DNA from: JAVVHH01 sp965199665
GTDB taxonomy: Bacteria; Pseudomonadota; Alphaproteobacteria; Acetobacterales; Acetobacteraceae
NCBI GenBank assembly: GCA_965199665.1
Contig: OZ241208.1
Location: 1,178,001-1,242,000 of the forward strand
Direction of reading: 5' to 3'
Length of the DNA stretch: 64,000 bases
The notes under the pieces are model-generated. The model was not told the DNA's origin. It ran no database searches and saw nothing but the letters and a program-made list of their open reading frames with translations. Positions 1 through 7,679 of the stretch are shown here, in pieces. Position numbers and translations under genes: made by a program. How positions within the stretch are numbered: the first letter of the stretch is position 1; each line of letters opens with the position of its first letter.

Positions 1-314
1 TCCATCGTTGCAGCGCGCTGCGGGCGGATATCGGCTCGTTGATGGAATACGACTCCCAGCTCAGCAACAAGGTGCAGTTCCTGCTGGACGCTACCCTGGG
101 GTTCATCAATATCGAGCAGAATAACGGCATCAAAATCTTGACGGTGGTATCCGTCGTGGGCGTGCCGCCGACGCTGGTGGCCAGCATCTACGGGATGAAC
201 TTCAAATGGATCCCCGAACTCGAGTGGCACTACGGCTATTTCTACGGTCTGACCGTGATCGTTCTCAGCGGGGTGGTTCCGTATCTGTGGTTCAAGCGCC
301 GGGGATGGATCTGA
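1..314 (+). CDS. corA: CorA-family divalent metal transporter, C-terminal part (5' end outside window)
   Basis: Only the last ~103 codons are present; the reading frame enters from base 3. The visible part has the end of the long cytoplasmic helix, then a first membrane segment that ends in the CorA signature YGMNF (GMN motif, the Mg2+ selectivity loop). A second membrane segment follows (YGYFYGLTVIVLSGVVPYLW) and a short basic tail, KRRGWI. This is the standard CorA topology, with two C-terminal helices and both ends cytoplasmic. The family forms pentameric inner-membrane channels for Mg2+, Co2+ or Ni2+. Its stop codon overlaps the start of the next gene by one base (TGATG), so the two may be cotranslated. 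Family assignment is secure; which metal is carried cannot be told. Confidence 0.9.
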   Translation, partial: HRCSALRADIGSLMEYDSQLSNKVQFLLDATLGFINIEQNNGIKILTVVSVVGVPPTLVASIYGMNFKWIPELEWHYGYFYGLTVIVLSGVVPYLWFKRRGWI

Positions 315-1012
315 TGCGCCTGGTCGCGGCCGGCCTGGTCGCGACATTTGGCGCGGCCGCGCCGGCGGCAGCGCAGAACTTGCTGCCGGACTCGTCGCTG
401 ACGACTTTGATGCGGCCGCAACCACTCGGTCGCGCGCAGCCCTTGCTGCCGCAGGATGCTCCCGGCGGCCCGCCCAAGCGTGCGGAAGCCCCCGCCGCGC
501 CCTGTGCTCGCGGGGCGGTTATCGGGGCACCCGCGCCCGCGGCGCGTGGCGCTCCCGCCAAGCCGCCGCGGGGCGCCGCATACGGCGGTGCGGGGCCCGG
601 CGAGTATGGCAAATACCTGCCGGGAGCGGCAGCGGAGGCAGCGGCGACGGCCAAGCCGGGCGAGGCCGCCGCGCCGTCCGCCGCCGGCGTGGACCGCCCG
701 CTCTACGGCGGAACGCAACGCCCGCTCTGGGGCAGCGTTGGGCAAACCGGTACGACCGCGAAAGCCGCCCGGCCGAGCGCCGCATCGTCCGACCCGGCGG
801 CCGGCGGTGCCGATTCCGCCGCATCGCCGAACGCCACGCCGGGGGCACCCGCTGCCAGCGCGGTCCCGCGCGACCGTCCGCTTTGGGCGACCGGCACGCC
901 CGAGAGCCCACCGGCCGCCGCAATGGCTCAATTGGACGATCCGAGTGCGCTCGGCGGCTACGGCGCTGCCTTGCTGCCTTGCTCGCCGAACCGGGCCGCA
1001 CCGATCCGGTAA
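314..1012 (+). CDS. Secreted Pro/Ala-rich protein of unknown function with RPL[WY][GA] repeats
   Basis: I do not recognise a family. The ATG at 314 overlaps the corA stop; an ATG nine bases earlier (305) is also possible. The product of about 232 residues starts with a clear signal peptide (MRLVAAGLVATFGAAAPAAAQ) and then is low-complexity, rich in Ala, Pro and Gly. Three short copies of RPL[WY][GA] appear in the middle and C-terminal parts (DRPLYGG, QRPLWGS, DRPLWAT). It has two Cys residues and no obvious membrane anchor. It is probably a flexible periplasmic or cell-surface protein. It sits directly between corA and the DUF3034 gene. Other frames are also open here because of the base composition, but the signal peptide and overlapping start favour this one. 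Confidence 0.6.
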   Translation: MRLVAAGLVATFGAAAPAAAQNLLPDSSLTTLMRPQPLGRAQPLLPQDAPGGPPKRAEAPAAPCARGAVIGAPAPAARGAPAKPPRGAAYGGAGPGEYGKYLPGAAAEAAATAKPGEAAAPSAAGVDRPLYGGTQRPLWGSVGQTGTTAKAARPSAASSDPAAGGADSAASPNATPGAPAASAVPRDRPLWATGTPESPPAAAMAQLDDPSALGGYGAALLPCSPNRAAPIR

Positions 1013-1081
1013 CGGACCGTTTTGCGCGGCCAGTGCCGCGGTGTTCACAGATCGTTTAGAATTTTCTGGCCTACTCCGGGC

Positions 1082-1993
1082 ATGCACAGTTGCCTTGCAC
1101 TTGTCCGGCCTTTCCTTCTCGCCGCACTCGCGACGGTAAGCATTGGCTCAGCGAACGCGGAGGACGCGCCGGCGCGGAGTTTCGATTGGGCGCCGGAGAG
1201 CGGCAAGTTGCTGGCAACCGCCGGCGTGTCGCAGCTGGAAGGAGCGGGCGGGGGCGGCATCGTACCCTGGGCGCTGATCACCGGCTACGGCACGCGTGAC
1301 GCCGTGGGCGGCAACGCGCACTACACCTTTGTCCACACCGGCGATTTCGAGCTCCATTCGGCCGGGGCGTCGATCGGCTTGTATGACCGTGTCGAGCTGT
1401 CCTTCACCCGCCAGTGGTTCGACACCCGCGCGGTCGGTGGCAAGTTGGGCCTCGGCAACAACTACATGATCGACCAGAACATCGTGGGGCTGAAGGTCCG
1501 CGTGTTCGGAGATGCCGTCTACGATCAGGACCAGTGGTGGCCGCAAGTCTCCGCCGGGCTCCAATACAAGAGCAACAACCGCGGCCCGCTGCTCAAGGCG
1601 ATCGGCGCCAAGGCGGATGATGGCGTCGATTTCTATCTCGCCGCCACCAAGCTGCTGCTGGCGCAAAGCCTGCTCGCCAATGTCACGGTGCGGGCGACGC
1701 GTGCCAACCAGTTCGGTTTGCTCGGCTTCGGCGGCGACCGCAACGGCGGCTACACCGCCCAGTTCGAAGGCAGCCTGGCCTACCTGCTGAACCGCAACGT
1801 CGCCGTGGGCGGCGAATTCCGCACCAAGCCGGACAATCTGAGCTTCGCGCGCGAGGACAATGCGTGGGACGTGTTCGGCGCCTGGTTCATCAACAAGAAC
1901 CTCTCCTTGACCCTCGCCTACGCCAATCTCGGCCGCATCGCCGGTCAATCGAGCCAGAACGGCGTCTACTTCTCACTCCAGGCAGGTTTCTGA
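1082..1993 (+). CDS. DUF3034-family outer-membrane-like beta protein
   Basis: The product is 303 residues with an N-terminal signal peptide (MHSCLALVRPFLLAALATVSIGSANA). The mature part is rich in alternating Gly/aromatic stretches (for example LGLGNNYMIDQNIVGLKV and NRNVAVGGEFRTKPDN) and ends in ...YFSLQAGF, a terminal aromatic typical of outer-membrane beta barrels. I recognise it as the DUF3034 family, found in proteobacteria with no known function. I chose ATG 1082 because the signal peptide begins there; an upstream TTG would add a non-secretory stretch. Its TGA stop shares one base with the next ATG (TGATG at 1991-1995), pointing to coupled expression with the truncated hemoglobin. A role as a barrel or porin serving the periplasmic partners is inference. 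Confidence 0.75.
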   Translation: MHSCLALVRPFLLAALATVSIGSANAEDAPARSFDWAPESGKLLATAGVSQLEGAGGGGIVPWALITGYGTRDAVGGNAHYTFVHTGDFELHSAGASIGLYDRVELSFTRQWFDTRAVGGKLGLGNNYMIDQNIVGLKVRVFGDAVYDQDQWWPQVSAGLQYKSNNRGPLLKAIGAKADDGVDFYLAATKLLLAQSLLANVTVRATRANQFGLLGFGGDRNGGYTAQFEGSLAYLLNRNVAVGGEFRTKPDNLSFAREDNAWDVFGAWFINKNLSLTLAYANLGRIAGQSSQNGVYFSLQAGF

Positions 1994-2415
1994 TGTCCTC
2001 GAACTACTGGCGGTCGCTCCTCGTCGTGGCGCTATTGCTCGGCTGCGGCGGTGCCCGGGCCGGAACCCTGTTCGACGATCTCGGCGGCAAGCCGGGTATC
2101 GAACGGATCGTCTCCCGCGTGATGGTGGTCTGGCAAGCCGATCCGCGCGTCGGCCCCACCTTCGAGGACACGAACGTGCCCCGCTTCCAGCGGCTCCTGG
2201 CCGACCAGCTCTGCGCCATCACCGGCGGCGGCTGCGCCTATGGCGGGCGTTCCATGGCAGACGCCCATCGCGGGCTGCACTTGGCGACCGTTCAGTTCAA
2301 CGCCTTGGCCGAGGACCTGCAAGCCGTCATGGACGAGCTCAACATCGGCTTTTCCACGCAGAACCGCCTGATCGCCCTGCTGGCGCCCATGCATCGCGAC
2401 GTGGTGACTCGGTGA
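1993..2415 (+). CDS. Exported group 1 truncated hemoglobin
   Basis: The product is 140 residues. The first ~23 form a signal peptide (WRSLLVVALLLGCGGARA); LLGC at 15-18 could be a lipobox, making it lipid-anchored. The rest fits the truncated-hemoglobin fold: FDDLGGKPGIE, the CD-region Phe57, and GGRSMADAHRGL with the proximal heme ligand His92, then the conserved QFNALAEDL. At the usual Phe-Tyr pair of helix B (B9-B10) I see Val-Met, so the Tyr that normally stabilises bound O2 or detoxifies NO seems absent. Cys74 and Cys81 could form a disulfide. Most truncated hemoglobins are cytoplasmic; an exported one with copper-protein and c-di-GMP neighbours suggests ligand or redox sensing in the envelope. 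Family is secure; role is inference. Confidence 0.85.
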   Translation: MSSNYWRSLLVVALLLGCGGARAGTLFDDLGGKPGIERIVSRVMVVWQADPRVGPTFEDTNVPRFQRLLADQLCAITGGGCAYGGRSMADAHRGLHLATVQFNALAEDLQAVMDELNIGFSTQNRLIALLAPMHRDVVTR

Positions 2416-2735
2416 GACGCCTCGAGCAGGTCGCGGCGGCGACCCTTCTCCTCCTATCCTCCGTTTCGGCCTTCGCCGCCGCGCCGTTCGTGGTCGAACA
2501 GGCGCGGCGCAGCTTCTCCGTGCGCGAACTCCGTGTGCCGCGCGGCAACAAGATCGAGTTCCGGAATTCGGATCAGTTCATTCACCAGCTGTACGTCGAT
2601 TCCGCCGCATTCAAATTCTCCTCCAACGAGCAGCAGCCCGGCCAGGTCGTGGACGTGGCCTTCCCCGTCGTCGGCACGTTCGAGGTTCGATGCGAGATCC
2701 ATCCAAAGATGGTGATGTCGGTGATCGTCGAATGA
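2412..2735 (+). CDS. Exported type-1 copper (cupredoxin/plastocyanin-like) protein
   Basis: The product is 107 residues and starts at a GTG that overlaps the hemoglobin stop as GTGA. Signal peptide: QVAAATLLLLSSVSAFAAA. The four ligands of a type-1 copper site are visible: His58 (QFIHQL), Cys94, His97 and Met102 (FEVRCEIHPKMVM), with the C-x2-H-x4-M spacing of plastocyanin and pseudoazurin. It resembles short proteins often labelled methylamine-utilisation protein. It should act as a periplasmic one-electron carrier. The tight overlap with the hemoglobin gene suggests the two proteins are made together and may exchange electrons, which is inference. The next gene begins 37 bases downstream behind a good ribosome-binding site (AAGGTGAG). 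Confidence 0.85.
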   Translation: MRRLEQVAAATLLLLSSVSAFAAAPFVVEQARRSFSVRELRVPRGNKIEFRNSDQFIHQLYVDSAAFKFSSNEQQPGQVVDVAFPVVGTFEVRCEIHPKMVMSVIVE

Positions 2736-2772
2736 CGACGCCGCAAACGCCGGCTGGGAAGGTGAGCGGCCC

Positions 2773-5151
2773 ATGTCCATACGCCTGAAAATCCTGCTCG
2801 CCTGCCTGAGCCTGACCGCGGTCACGGTGATGTCCGGACTGATCGCCCGCACCAGCCAGGCCCAACTGGCCGGTTTCACCGTCCGTCTCTACGACGAAGC
2901 GTTCATGTCGATGAGCTATTTGCGGTCGGCACAGAACACGATCCTGTCGCTTTCCAAAGACCTCGGTCCGGCCTCGCCCGACCGCCGCGCCGAGACCGAC
3001 GACCGGTTGGAAGCGGCGTTGAGCGATCTCCAGGTGGCGTTCGAGCGATCGCTTTCCCCACGGGGGGCTGCAGCGGCCAGCGTGCTGAAAGACAGGATCC
3101 AGGCCTTGCGCCGCCACGTGCTCGTCGATGCGTCGCTGGACCGCGGCGAACTCGCCGACATCCAGGACCATCTCGACACGGCCGTGGAGATCAATGCCGG
3201 CGACGGGTTTCGCTATCGGCGGAAAGCCGGCGAACTGGTCAAGCACGCCGAAGCGCAGTCCTGGACCATCATGGGCCTCTCGGTCGCCTTCGCGCTCGTC
3301 GTGACCATGCTGTTGAGCCGGGCCATCGTGCCCTCCGTCCGGCACGCGGTCGGGATCGCGACCAAGATCGCGGCGGGGCGGCTCGACAACCCGATTCCGA
3401 CCGGCGCCTCCGGCGAGACCGCCGTGCTGCTGCGCGCGCTGTCGACCATGCAGCGGAGCATCGCCGAGAAGATCGCGACGATCGAGCAGCTCATGGCCCG
3501 CCAAGCCTCGAGCCACGCGACCGAGATCGCGCACCAGCATCATCGTTTCGAAGCCGCGCTCGACAACATGGTCCAAGGCCTTTGCATGCTCGACGGCGAG
3601 CGGCAGCTATTGGTGCACAACCGCCGGTTCGGCGAGATGTTCGTCCCGGTGCCCGCGGGCGTACAGCTGTCGTCGGCGCTGCCCGCCGCCTTGATCGCGC
3701 CGGATCACGCGGGCGACGACGGCGGATCGCGCGAGTTCACCCGGCAACTGGAGGATCAGCGTACCATTGCCGTCTCGGAACGGCCGATGGACTCGGGTGG
3801 CTGGGTGATCACCTTCGAGGATGTCAGCGAGCGTCACCGAAGCGAGGCGCGCCTGGCCTATCTGGCACGGCACGATGGGCTGACCGGCTTGTCCAACCGG
3901 CTGCATTTCTGCGAGCAGCTCGACCTCGAATTGGCCGATGCCCGGCAGCCCGGCGGTATCGCCGTGTTCTGCGTCAACCTCGACGGCTTCAAGAGCGTCA
4001 ACGACGCGCTGGGGCATTCCGTCGGCGATGCGGTGTTGTGCCAGGTGGCGCAACGCCTGCTGGAGGTCGTGGCGCCGTCGGATACCGTCGTCCGTCTGGG
4101 CGGCGACGAATTCGGCATCATCCAATGTGCGCAGTCTCAGCCCAACGACGCCAAGCGATTGGCCGAGCGGGTCGGGTCCGCCCTGGTGTTGCCGATCGAG
4201 GCCGCGGCGGGGCAGGCCGTTTCGGTCAGTGCCAGTATCGGGATCGCGATTCACGGCGCCGGGTCGAGCGATCGCGACACGCTGATGCGAAGCGCGGGCC
4301 TGGCGCTCTACCGCGCCAAGTTCGACGAGCGCGGCACGTTCTGCTTCTTCGAGGCCGCCATGGACGCCTCCATGCAGGCGCGTCGCCGCCTCGAGATCGA
4401 TCTGCGCCAAGCCATCGAGAACGGCGACTTCGTCGTTTACTACCAGCCGCTGGTGACGGCCGCGACCCGCGTCGTCAGCGGCTTCGAAGCGCTCGTGCGT
4501 TGGCAGCACCCGACGCGCGGCATGGTTTCGCCGGCAGAATTCATCCCTGTTGCCGAAGAAACGGGCCTCATCGGCCGGCTCGGCGCTTTCGTGCTCGAGC
4601 AGGCGTGCCGAGACGCGGCGCACTGGCCCGACGGCATCAAGGTGGCGGTGAACCTGTCGGCGCTGCAGTTCCGCGACCGTAAGCTGACCAAGATGGTCGC
4701 GGCGGCGCTCGAAGGCTCCGGGCTGCCGGCGGCCCGCCTCGAGCTGGAGGTCACGGAATCCGTCATGCTGCAGGATGGCGACGCCATCACCGTCATGCTG
4801 CACGAGATGCGGTCGCTCGGCGCACGCATCTCGATGGACGATTTCGGCACCGGCTACTCGTCACTGAGCTACTTGCGCCGTTTCCCGTTCGACAAGATCA
4901 AGATCGATCAAAGCTTCGTCCGCAATCTCGACGACAACAATGACTGCCTCGCCATCATCCGTGCCGTGCTCGGCCTCGGCCGCTCCCTGGGGATGCAGGT
5001 CGTCGCGGAGGGGGTCGAAACGGAGGAACAGTATGCCTTACTGCACCGCGAAGGGTGCGAGCAGTTGCAAGGCTACCTGTTCAGTAGGCCGCGCCCCGCG
5101 AACGAGATCGCCCCGCTGATTGCCCGCAATCGTCGCTTGGAAGCGGCTTAG
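2773..5151 (+). CDS. Membrane c-di-GMP enzyme: periplasmic helical sensor, HAMP, PAS-like, GGDEF, EAL
   Basis: The product is 792 residues. Membrane helix 1 is at about 7-25, a helical periplasmic domain at 26-163, membrane helix 2 at about 164-183, HAMP to about 240, and a PAS-like domain at about 255-355. GGDEF follows with its motif intact at 443-447 (RLGGDEFG), then EAL with an intact motif at 572-574 (GFEALVRW) and the downstream DDFGTGYSSLSYL. The Arg of the inhibitory RxxD site before GGDEF is missing (APSD), so product feedback may be absent. Both synthesis and breakdown of c-di-GMP are possible. The periplasmic domain follows genes for an exported hemoglobin and a copper protein, so it may read their state (inference). 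The start at 2773 is supported by AAGGTGAG just upstream. Confidence 0.9.
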   Translation: MSIRLKILLACLSLTAVTVMSGLIARTSQAQLAGFTVRLYDEAFMSMSYLRSAQNTILSLSKDLGPASPDRRAETDDRLEAALSDLQVAFERSLSPRGAAAASVLKDRIQALRRHVLVDASLDRGELADIQDHLDTAVEINAGDGFRYRRKAGELVKHAEAQSWTIMGLSVAFALVVTMLLSRAIVPSVRHAVGIATKIAAGRLDNPIPTGASGETAVLLRALSTMQRSIAEKIATIEQLMARQASSHATEIAHQHHRFEAALDNMVQGLCMLDGERQLLVHNRRFGEMFVPVPAGVQLSSALPAALIAPDHAGDDGGSREFTRQLEDQRTIAVSERPMDSGGWVITFEDVSERHRSEARLAYLARHDGLTGLSNRLHFCEQLDLELADARQPGGIAVFCVNLDGFKSVNDALGHSVGDAVLCQVAQRLLEVVAPSDTVVRLGGDEFGIIQCAQSQPNDAKRLAERVGSALVLPIEAAAGQAVSVSASIGIAIHGAGSSDRDTLMRSAGLALYRAKFDERGTFCFFEAAMDASMQARRRLEIDLRQAIENGDFVVYYQPLVTAATRVVSGFEALVRWQHPTRGMVSPAEFIPVAEETGLIGRLGAFVLEQACRDAAHWPDGIKVAVNLSALQFRDRKLTKMVAAALEGSGLPAARLELEVTESVMLQDGDAITVMLHEMRSLGARISMDDFGTGYSSLSYLRRFPFDKIKIDQSFVRNLDDNNDCLAIIRAVLGLGRSLGMQVVAEGVETEEQYALLHREGCEQLQGYLFSRPRPANEIAPLIARNRRLEAA

Positions 5152-5168
5152 GCAGTTCGACCGGACTG

Positions 5169-5198
5169 ACCGGTTCACTTTTCCGGGTCGGAACCGGT
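5169..5198. terminator. Inverted repeat between convergent genes, possible bidirectional terminator
   Basis: ACCGGTTC (5169-5176) and GAACCGGT (5191-5198) form a perfect 8-bp stem with a 14-base loop containing TTTT. It lies 18 bases after the GGDEF-EAL stop, in the 184-base gap before the oppositely transcribed oxidase gene. There is no T tract after the stem, so it may act with Rho or simply protect mRNA 3' ends. Confidence 0.4.
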
Positions 5199-5335
5199 CC
5201 GGCGGGCTATTCACGACGCCGAGGGGACTGGCCGGGTCGGTGGCGCGCATGATGGCGGCCAAATCGTCGGTACGAGTCAGGCCAGGGTGGCAGGTGCGGC
5301 CCGGCGGAACGCGATGGTGCGGTGGCGCGAGCCAA

Positions 5336-6637
5336 TCAGGCGGGTCGGGCGACGTCGGATCGCACGACGTCGGATCGGGCGAAATCCGATCGAACGAAAT
5401 CGGGGCCGAGCTCGGTGAGGCGGTTGATGCCGAGAAGGGCCATGTCGCGGTCGATCTCGGCGGAAAGCAGGGCGGCGGCGTGGCGCACGGCGGCTTCGCC
5501 CCCCACGGCGGCGGCGAACAGGAAGGGGCGGCCGACGAGCAGGAAGTCGGCGCCCAGCGCGAGCGCCTTCAACACGTCCGCGCCGCGGCGGACGCCGCCG
5601 TCCATTATCAGCGTGAGCCCGCCGCAGGCCGCACGGATGGTCGGCAGCATGCTGATCGGTGTCACCGCACCGTCGAGCTGCCGCCCGCCATGGTTGGAGA
5701 TCACGATCCCGTCGGCGCCGGCACCGGCGGCGCGGCGTGCGTCGTCCGGATGCAGCACGCCCTTGATGACGAGGGTGCCGGGCCAGAGCCGGCGGATGAG
5801 CGCGACGTGCGACCAGTCCAGTCGGTCGCGCGCGCCGACGGCCCGCACCAGGTCCCGCGACAGGATGGGCGGGCCGCGGCCCGCGTCCATGTTCTCGAAA
5901 TGCGGCATGCCGCGCTCGCGGACAGTACGCAGCGCCGTGCCGATCAGCCAGGACGGATGCAGCGCCCCGTCCATCACCAGGCGGAGCGACGGCTCCAGCG
6001 GTACGGTGAAGCCGTTGCGCACGTTGTTCTCGCGGTTGCCCGGCACCGGCACGTCGACCGTCAGCATCAACGTCTCGAACCCGGCCGCCAGCCCGCGCGC
6101 CACCAGCGCCTCGATCCGGTCCGGCTCGCCCGGCAAATAGGCCTGCAGCCAGTCGGCGCCCGCCGCGCGCACCTCCTCCATCCGGATCAGCGAGGACGCG
6201 CTCAGCACCATCGGCACGTTGCTCGCCGCGGCCGCGCGTGCCAGCACCACGTCGCCGCGATAGGCGATCAGCGCCGACATGCCCATCGGCGCGATGCCGA
6301 ACGGCCCTGCATATTGGCGGCCGAACAAGGTGCATGCTTGCGACCGGGCGCTCGTGTCGACCAGCACGCGCGGCACCAGCGCGGCCGTCGCGAAGCTGGC
6401 GCGGTTGGCCCGCAGCGTCCCCTCCGTTTCGCACCCGCCGGCCACGAAGCCGCTCAGCATGTTGGGCAGGAAACGACGTCCCGCCGTCTCGAAATCATCA
6501 AGGCTGAGATAGCGCCGCAGGTGGCGCGGGACCGCCGGCGGCCGGGTCGTCGCGCGCACGGCACCGGCGCCGGGCGAGCCGGCCGATGCTGCGTCGCGCC
6601 CCGCATCCGCCGCGCGCCCGTTCGCGATGCCGTCCAT
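5336..6637 (-). CDS. FMN-dependent alpha-hydroxy-acid oxidase/dehydrogenase
   Basis: The product is 433 residues. It has the family FMN/active-site signature SNHGGRQLDG at 314-323 (catalytic His316), Lys292 in the preceding strand (LVIKGVLHP), APMGMSAL at 116-123, and the phosphate-binding MDGGVRRG near 345. These enzymes oxidise L-lactate, glycolate, mandelate or similar acids to 2-oxo acids. The N-terminus is ~40 residues longer than usual and Ala/Gly-rich. The C-terminus carries four tandem (S/P)Dxx(R) units from a 15-bp DNA repeat. The start at 6637 is backed by GGGAGG. It is divergent from the TauD-like gene across a 139-base gap holding a perfect palindrome, so the two are probably co-regulated. 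Substrate unknown. Confidence 0.85.
   Translation of the reverse strand: MDGIANGRAADAGRDAASAGSPGAGAVRATTRPPAVPRHLRRYLSLDDFETAGRRFLPNMLSGFVAGGCETEGTLRANRASFATAALVPRVLVDTSARSQACTLFGRQYAGPFGIAPMGMSALIAYRGDVVLARAAAASNVPMVLSASSLIRMEEVRAAGADWLQAYLPGEPDRIEALVARGLAAGFETLMLTVDVPVPGNRENNVRNGFTVPLEPSLRLVMDGALHPSWLIGTALRTVRERGMPHFENMDAGRGPPILSRDLVRAVGARDRLDWSHVALIRRLWPGTLVIKGVLHPDDARRAAGAGADGIVISNHGGRQLDGAVTPISMLPTIRAACGGLTLIMDGGVRRGADVLKALALGADFLLVGRPFLFAAAVGGEAAVRHAAALLSAEIDRDMALLGINRLTELGPDFVRSDFARSDVVRSDVARPA
5347..5406. repeat. Four tandem 15-bp units at the 3' end of the oxidase gene
   Basis: Units at 5347-5361, 5362-5376, 5377-5391 and 5392-5406 share the pattern GNNCGANNTCNGATC, the last being diverged. 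Read on the minus strand they encode PDFVR-SDFAR-SDVVR-SDVAR at the very end of the FMN oxidase. The 15-base period preserves the reading frame. Confidence 0.75.
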
Positions 6638-6695
6638 GACGTCCCTCCCACCCAATGCTTTATTCATCTGCTGCAGCGTGCCATGCCGGCAAGTC

Positions 6696-6712
6696 GGAAA
6701 CACGGTGTTTCC
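6696..6712. promoter_or_regulatory. Perfect 17-bp palindrome in divergent promoter region, likely operator
   Basis: GGAAACACGGTGTTTCC has 8-bp perfect arms around a central G. It lies between the divergent starts of the FMN oxidase (6637) and the TauD-like gene (6777). Outer CCGGC/GCCGG arms (6686-6690 and 6716-6720) extend the symmetry loosely. A dimeric regulator is the natural reader; the nearest candidate is the LysR gene at 8581-9504, but the T-N11-A LysR pattern is not evident here. Confidence 0.45.
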
Positions 6713-6776
6713 ACGGCCGGTGGTGCCAAGCGCTCCTTCTCTATCCCATGCTGCCGCTCTCGAACGGAGGGATGCC

Positions 6777-7679
6777 ATGCAGATCACGCCCAATTCGGAT
6801 GCCACGCTCGGTGCGACGGTGGAGGGGGTGGACCTGGCAGCCGGGCTGGCGCCGCGCGACTTCCCGGTCCTGTTGTCGGCGCTGGCCGAACACGGCGTGC
6901 TGCGCATTCCCGGCCAGCACATCCAGCCGGAGCATCTCAAGGCGTTCGCCGCCCGCTTCGGCACGCTCGAGATCAACGTCGCGAACAACTATCAGGAGCC
7001 CGGGCACCCCGAGGTCATGGTGCTGTCCAACATCAAGCGGGACGGCCAGCCGATCGGCCTGTCCGATGCCGGGCAGGACTGGCACACCGACATGTCGTAC
7101 AGCGCCGAGATCGCGTTCGCCAACGTGCTCTACGGGATCACCATCCCGCGGCGGAACGGCGTCGCGCTCGGTTCGACCGAGTTCGCCAACATGTATGCCG
7201 CCTATGACGACCTGCCCCCCGACGTCCGCGAGCGGCTGAAGAACGCGACCGCGACGCATGATTTCAACAAGTTCTGGGAAGAGATGCGCCGCCGCCCCGG
7301 CAGCACCCGCGCCCCGTTGACCGCCGAGCAGCGCGCCAAGAAGCCGCCCGTGTCGCACCCGGTGTTCCTGCGGCACCCCGTCAGCGGCCGGGTCGCGCTC
7401 TATGCCAACCCCGGCTACGCCATCCAGATCGATGGCTGGGACAAGGCGGAGAGCGACGCCATGCTGGCGTATCTGTTCCAGCACCAGTTGCAGGACAAAT
7501 ACCGCTACCGCCATAGCTGGACGGAGAACGACGTCCTGATCTGGGACGATCTGTGCACCATCCATAACGCCTGGCCCGACTACACGCCGGAGGAACACCG
7601 GCTGATCAAGCGCTGCCAGGTCATGGCCGACAAGGTGTTCGATCCGGCCTTCCTGGCCACCGCGCGCCAAGCCGCGTGA
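6777..7679 (+). CDS. TauD/TfdA-family Fe(II)/2-oxoglutarate dioxygenase
   Basis: The product is 300 residues, the usual family length. The iron ligands are His103 and Asp105 (WHTDMSY) and His263 (TIHNAWPDY); Arg275 and Arg279 (HRLIKRCQV) match the 2-oxoglutarate and substrate salt-bridge arginines. Enzymes of this family hydroxylate sulfonates, aryloxyacids, carnitine-like or other organic acids using O2 and 2-oxoglutarate. The start at 6777 follows GGAGGG. The next gene (FAH-type hydrolase) starts in a GTGA overlap with this stop, so they form a two-gene operon. The divergent FMN oxidase and the nearby importer point to uptake and breakdown of an organic acid; the substrate is not evident. 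Confidence 0.85.
   Translation: MQITPNSDATLGATVEGVDLAAGLAPRDFPVLLSALAEHGVLRIPGQHIQPEHLKAFAARFGTLEINVANNYQEPGHPEVMVLSNIKRDGQPIGLSDAGQDWHTDMSYSAEIAFANVLYGITIPRRNGVALGSTEFANMYAAYDDLPPDVRERLKNATATHDFNKFWEEMRRRPGSTRAPLTAEQRAKKPPVSHPVFLRHPVSGRVALYANPGYAIQIDGWDKAESDAMLAYLFQHQLQDKYRYRHSWTENDVLIWDDLCTIHNAWPDYTPEEHRLIKRCQVMADKVFDPAFLATARQAA

Noticed and set aside
5120..7207. Long plus-strand open frame (695 codons) opposite the FMN oxidase
   Set aside because: It is the antisense of a gene with clear family motifs. Its translation is compositionally biased (Arg/His/Ala/Gln) and has no recognisable domain. GC-rich DNA keeps such frames open.
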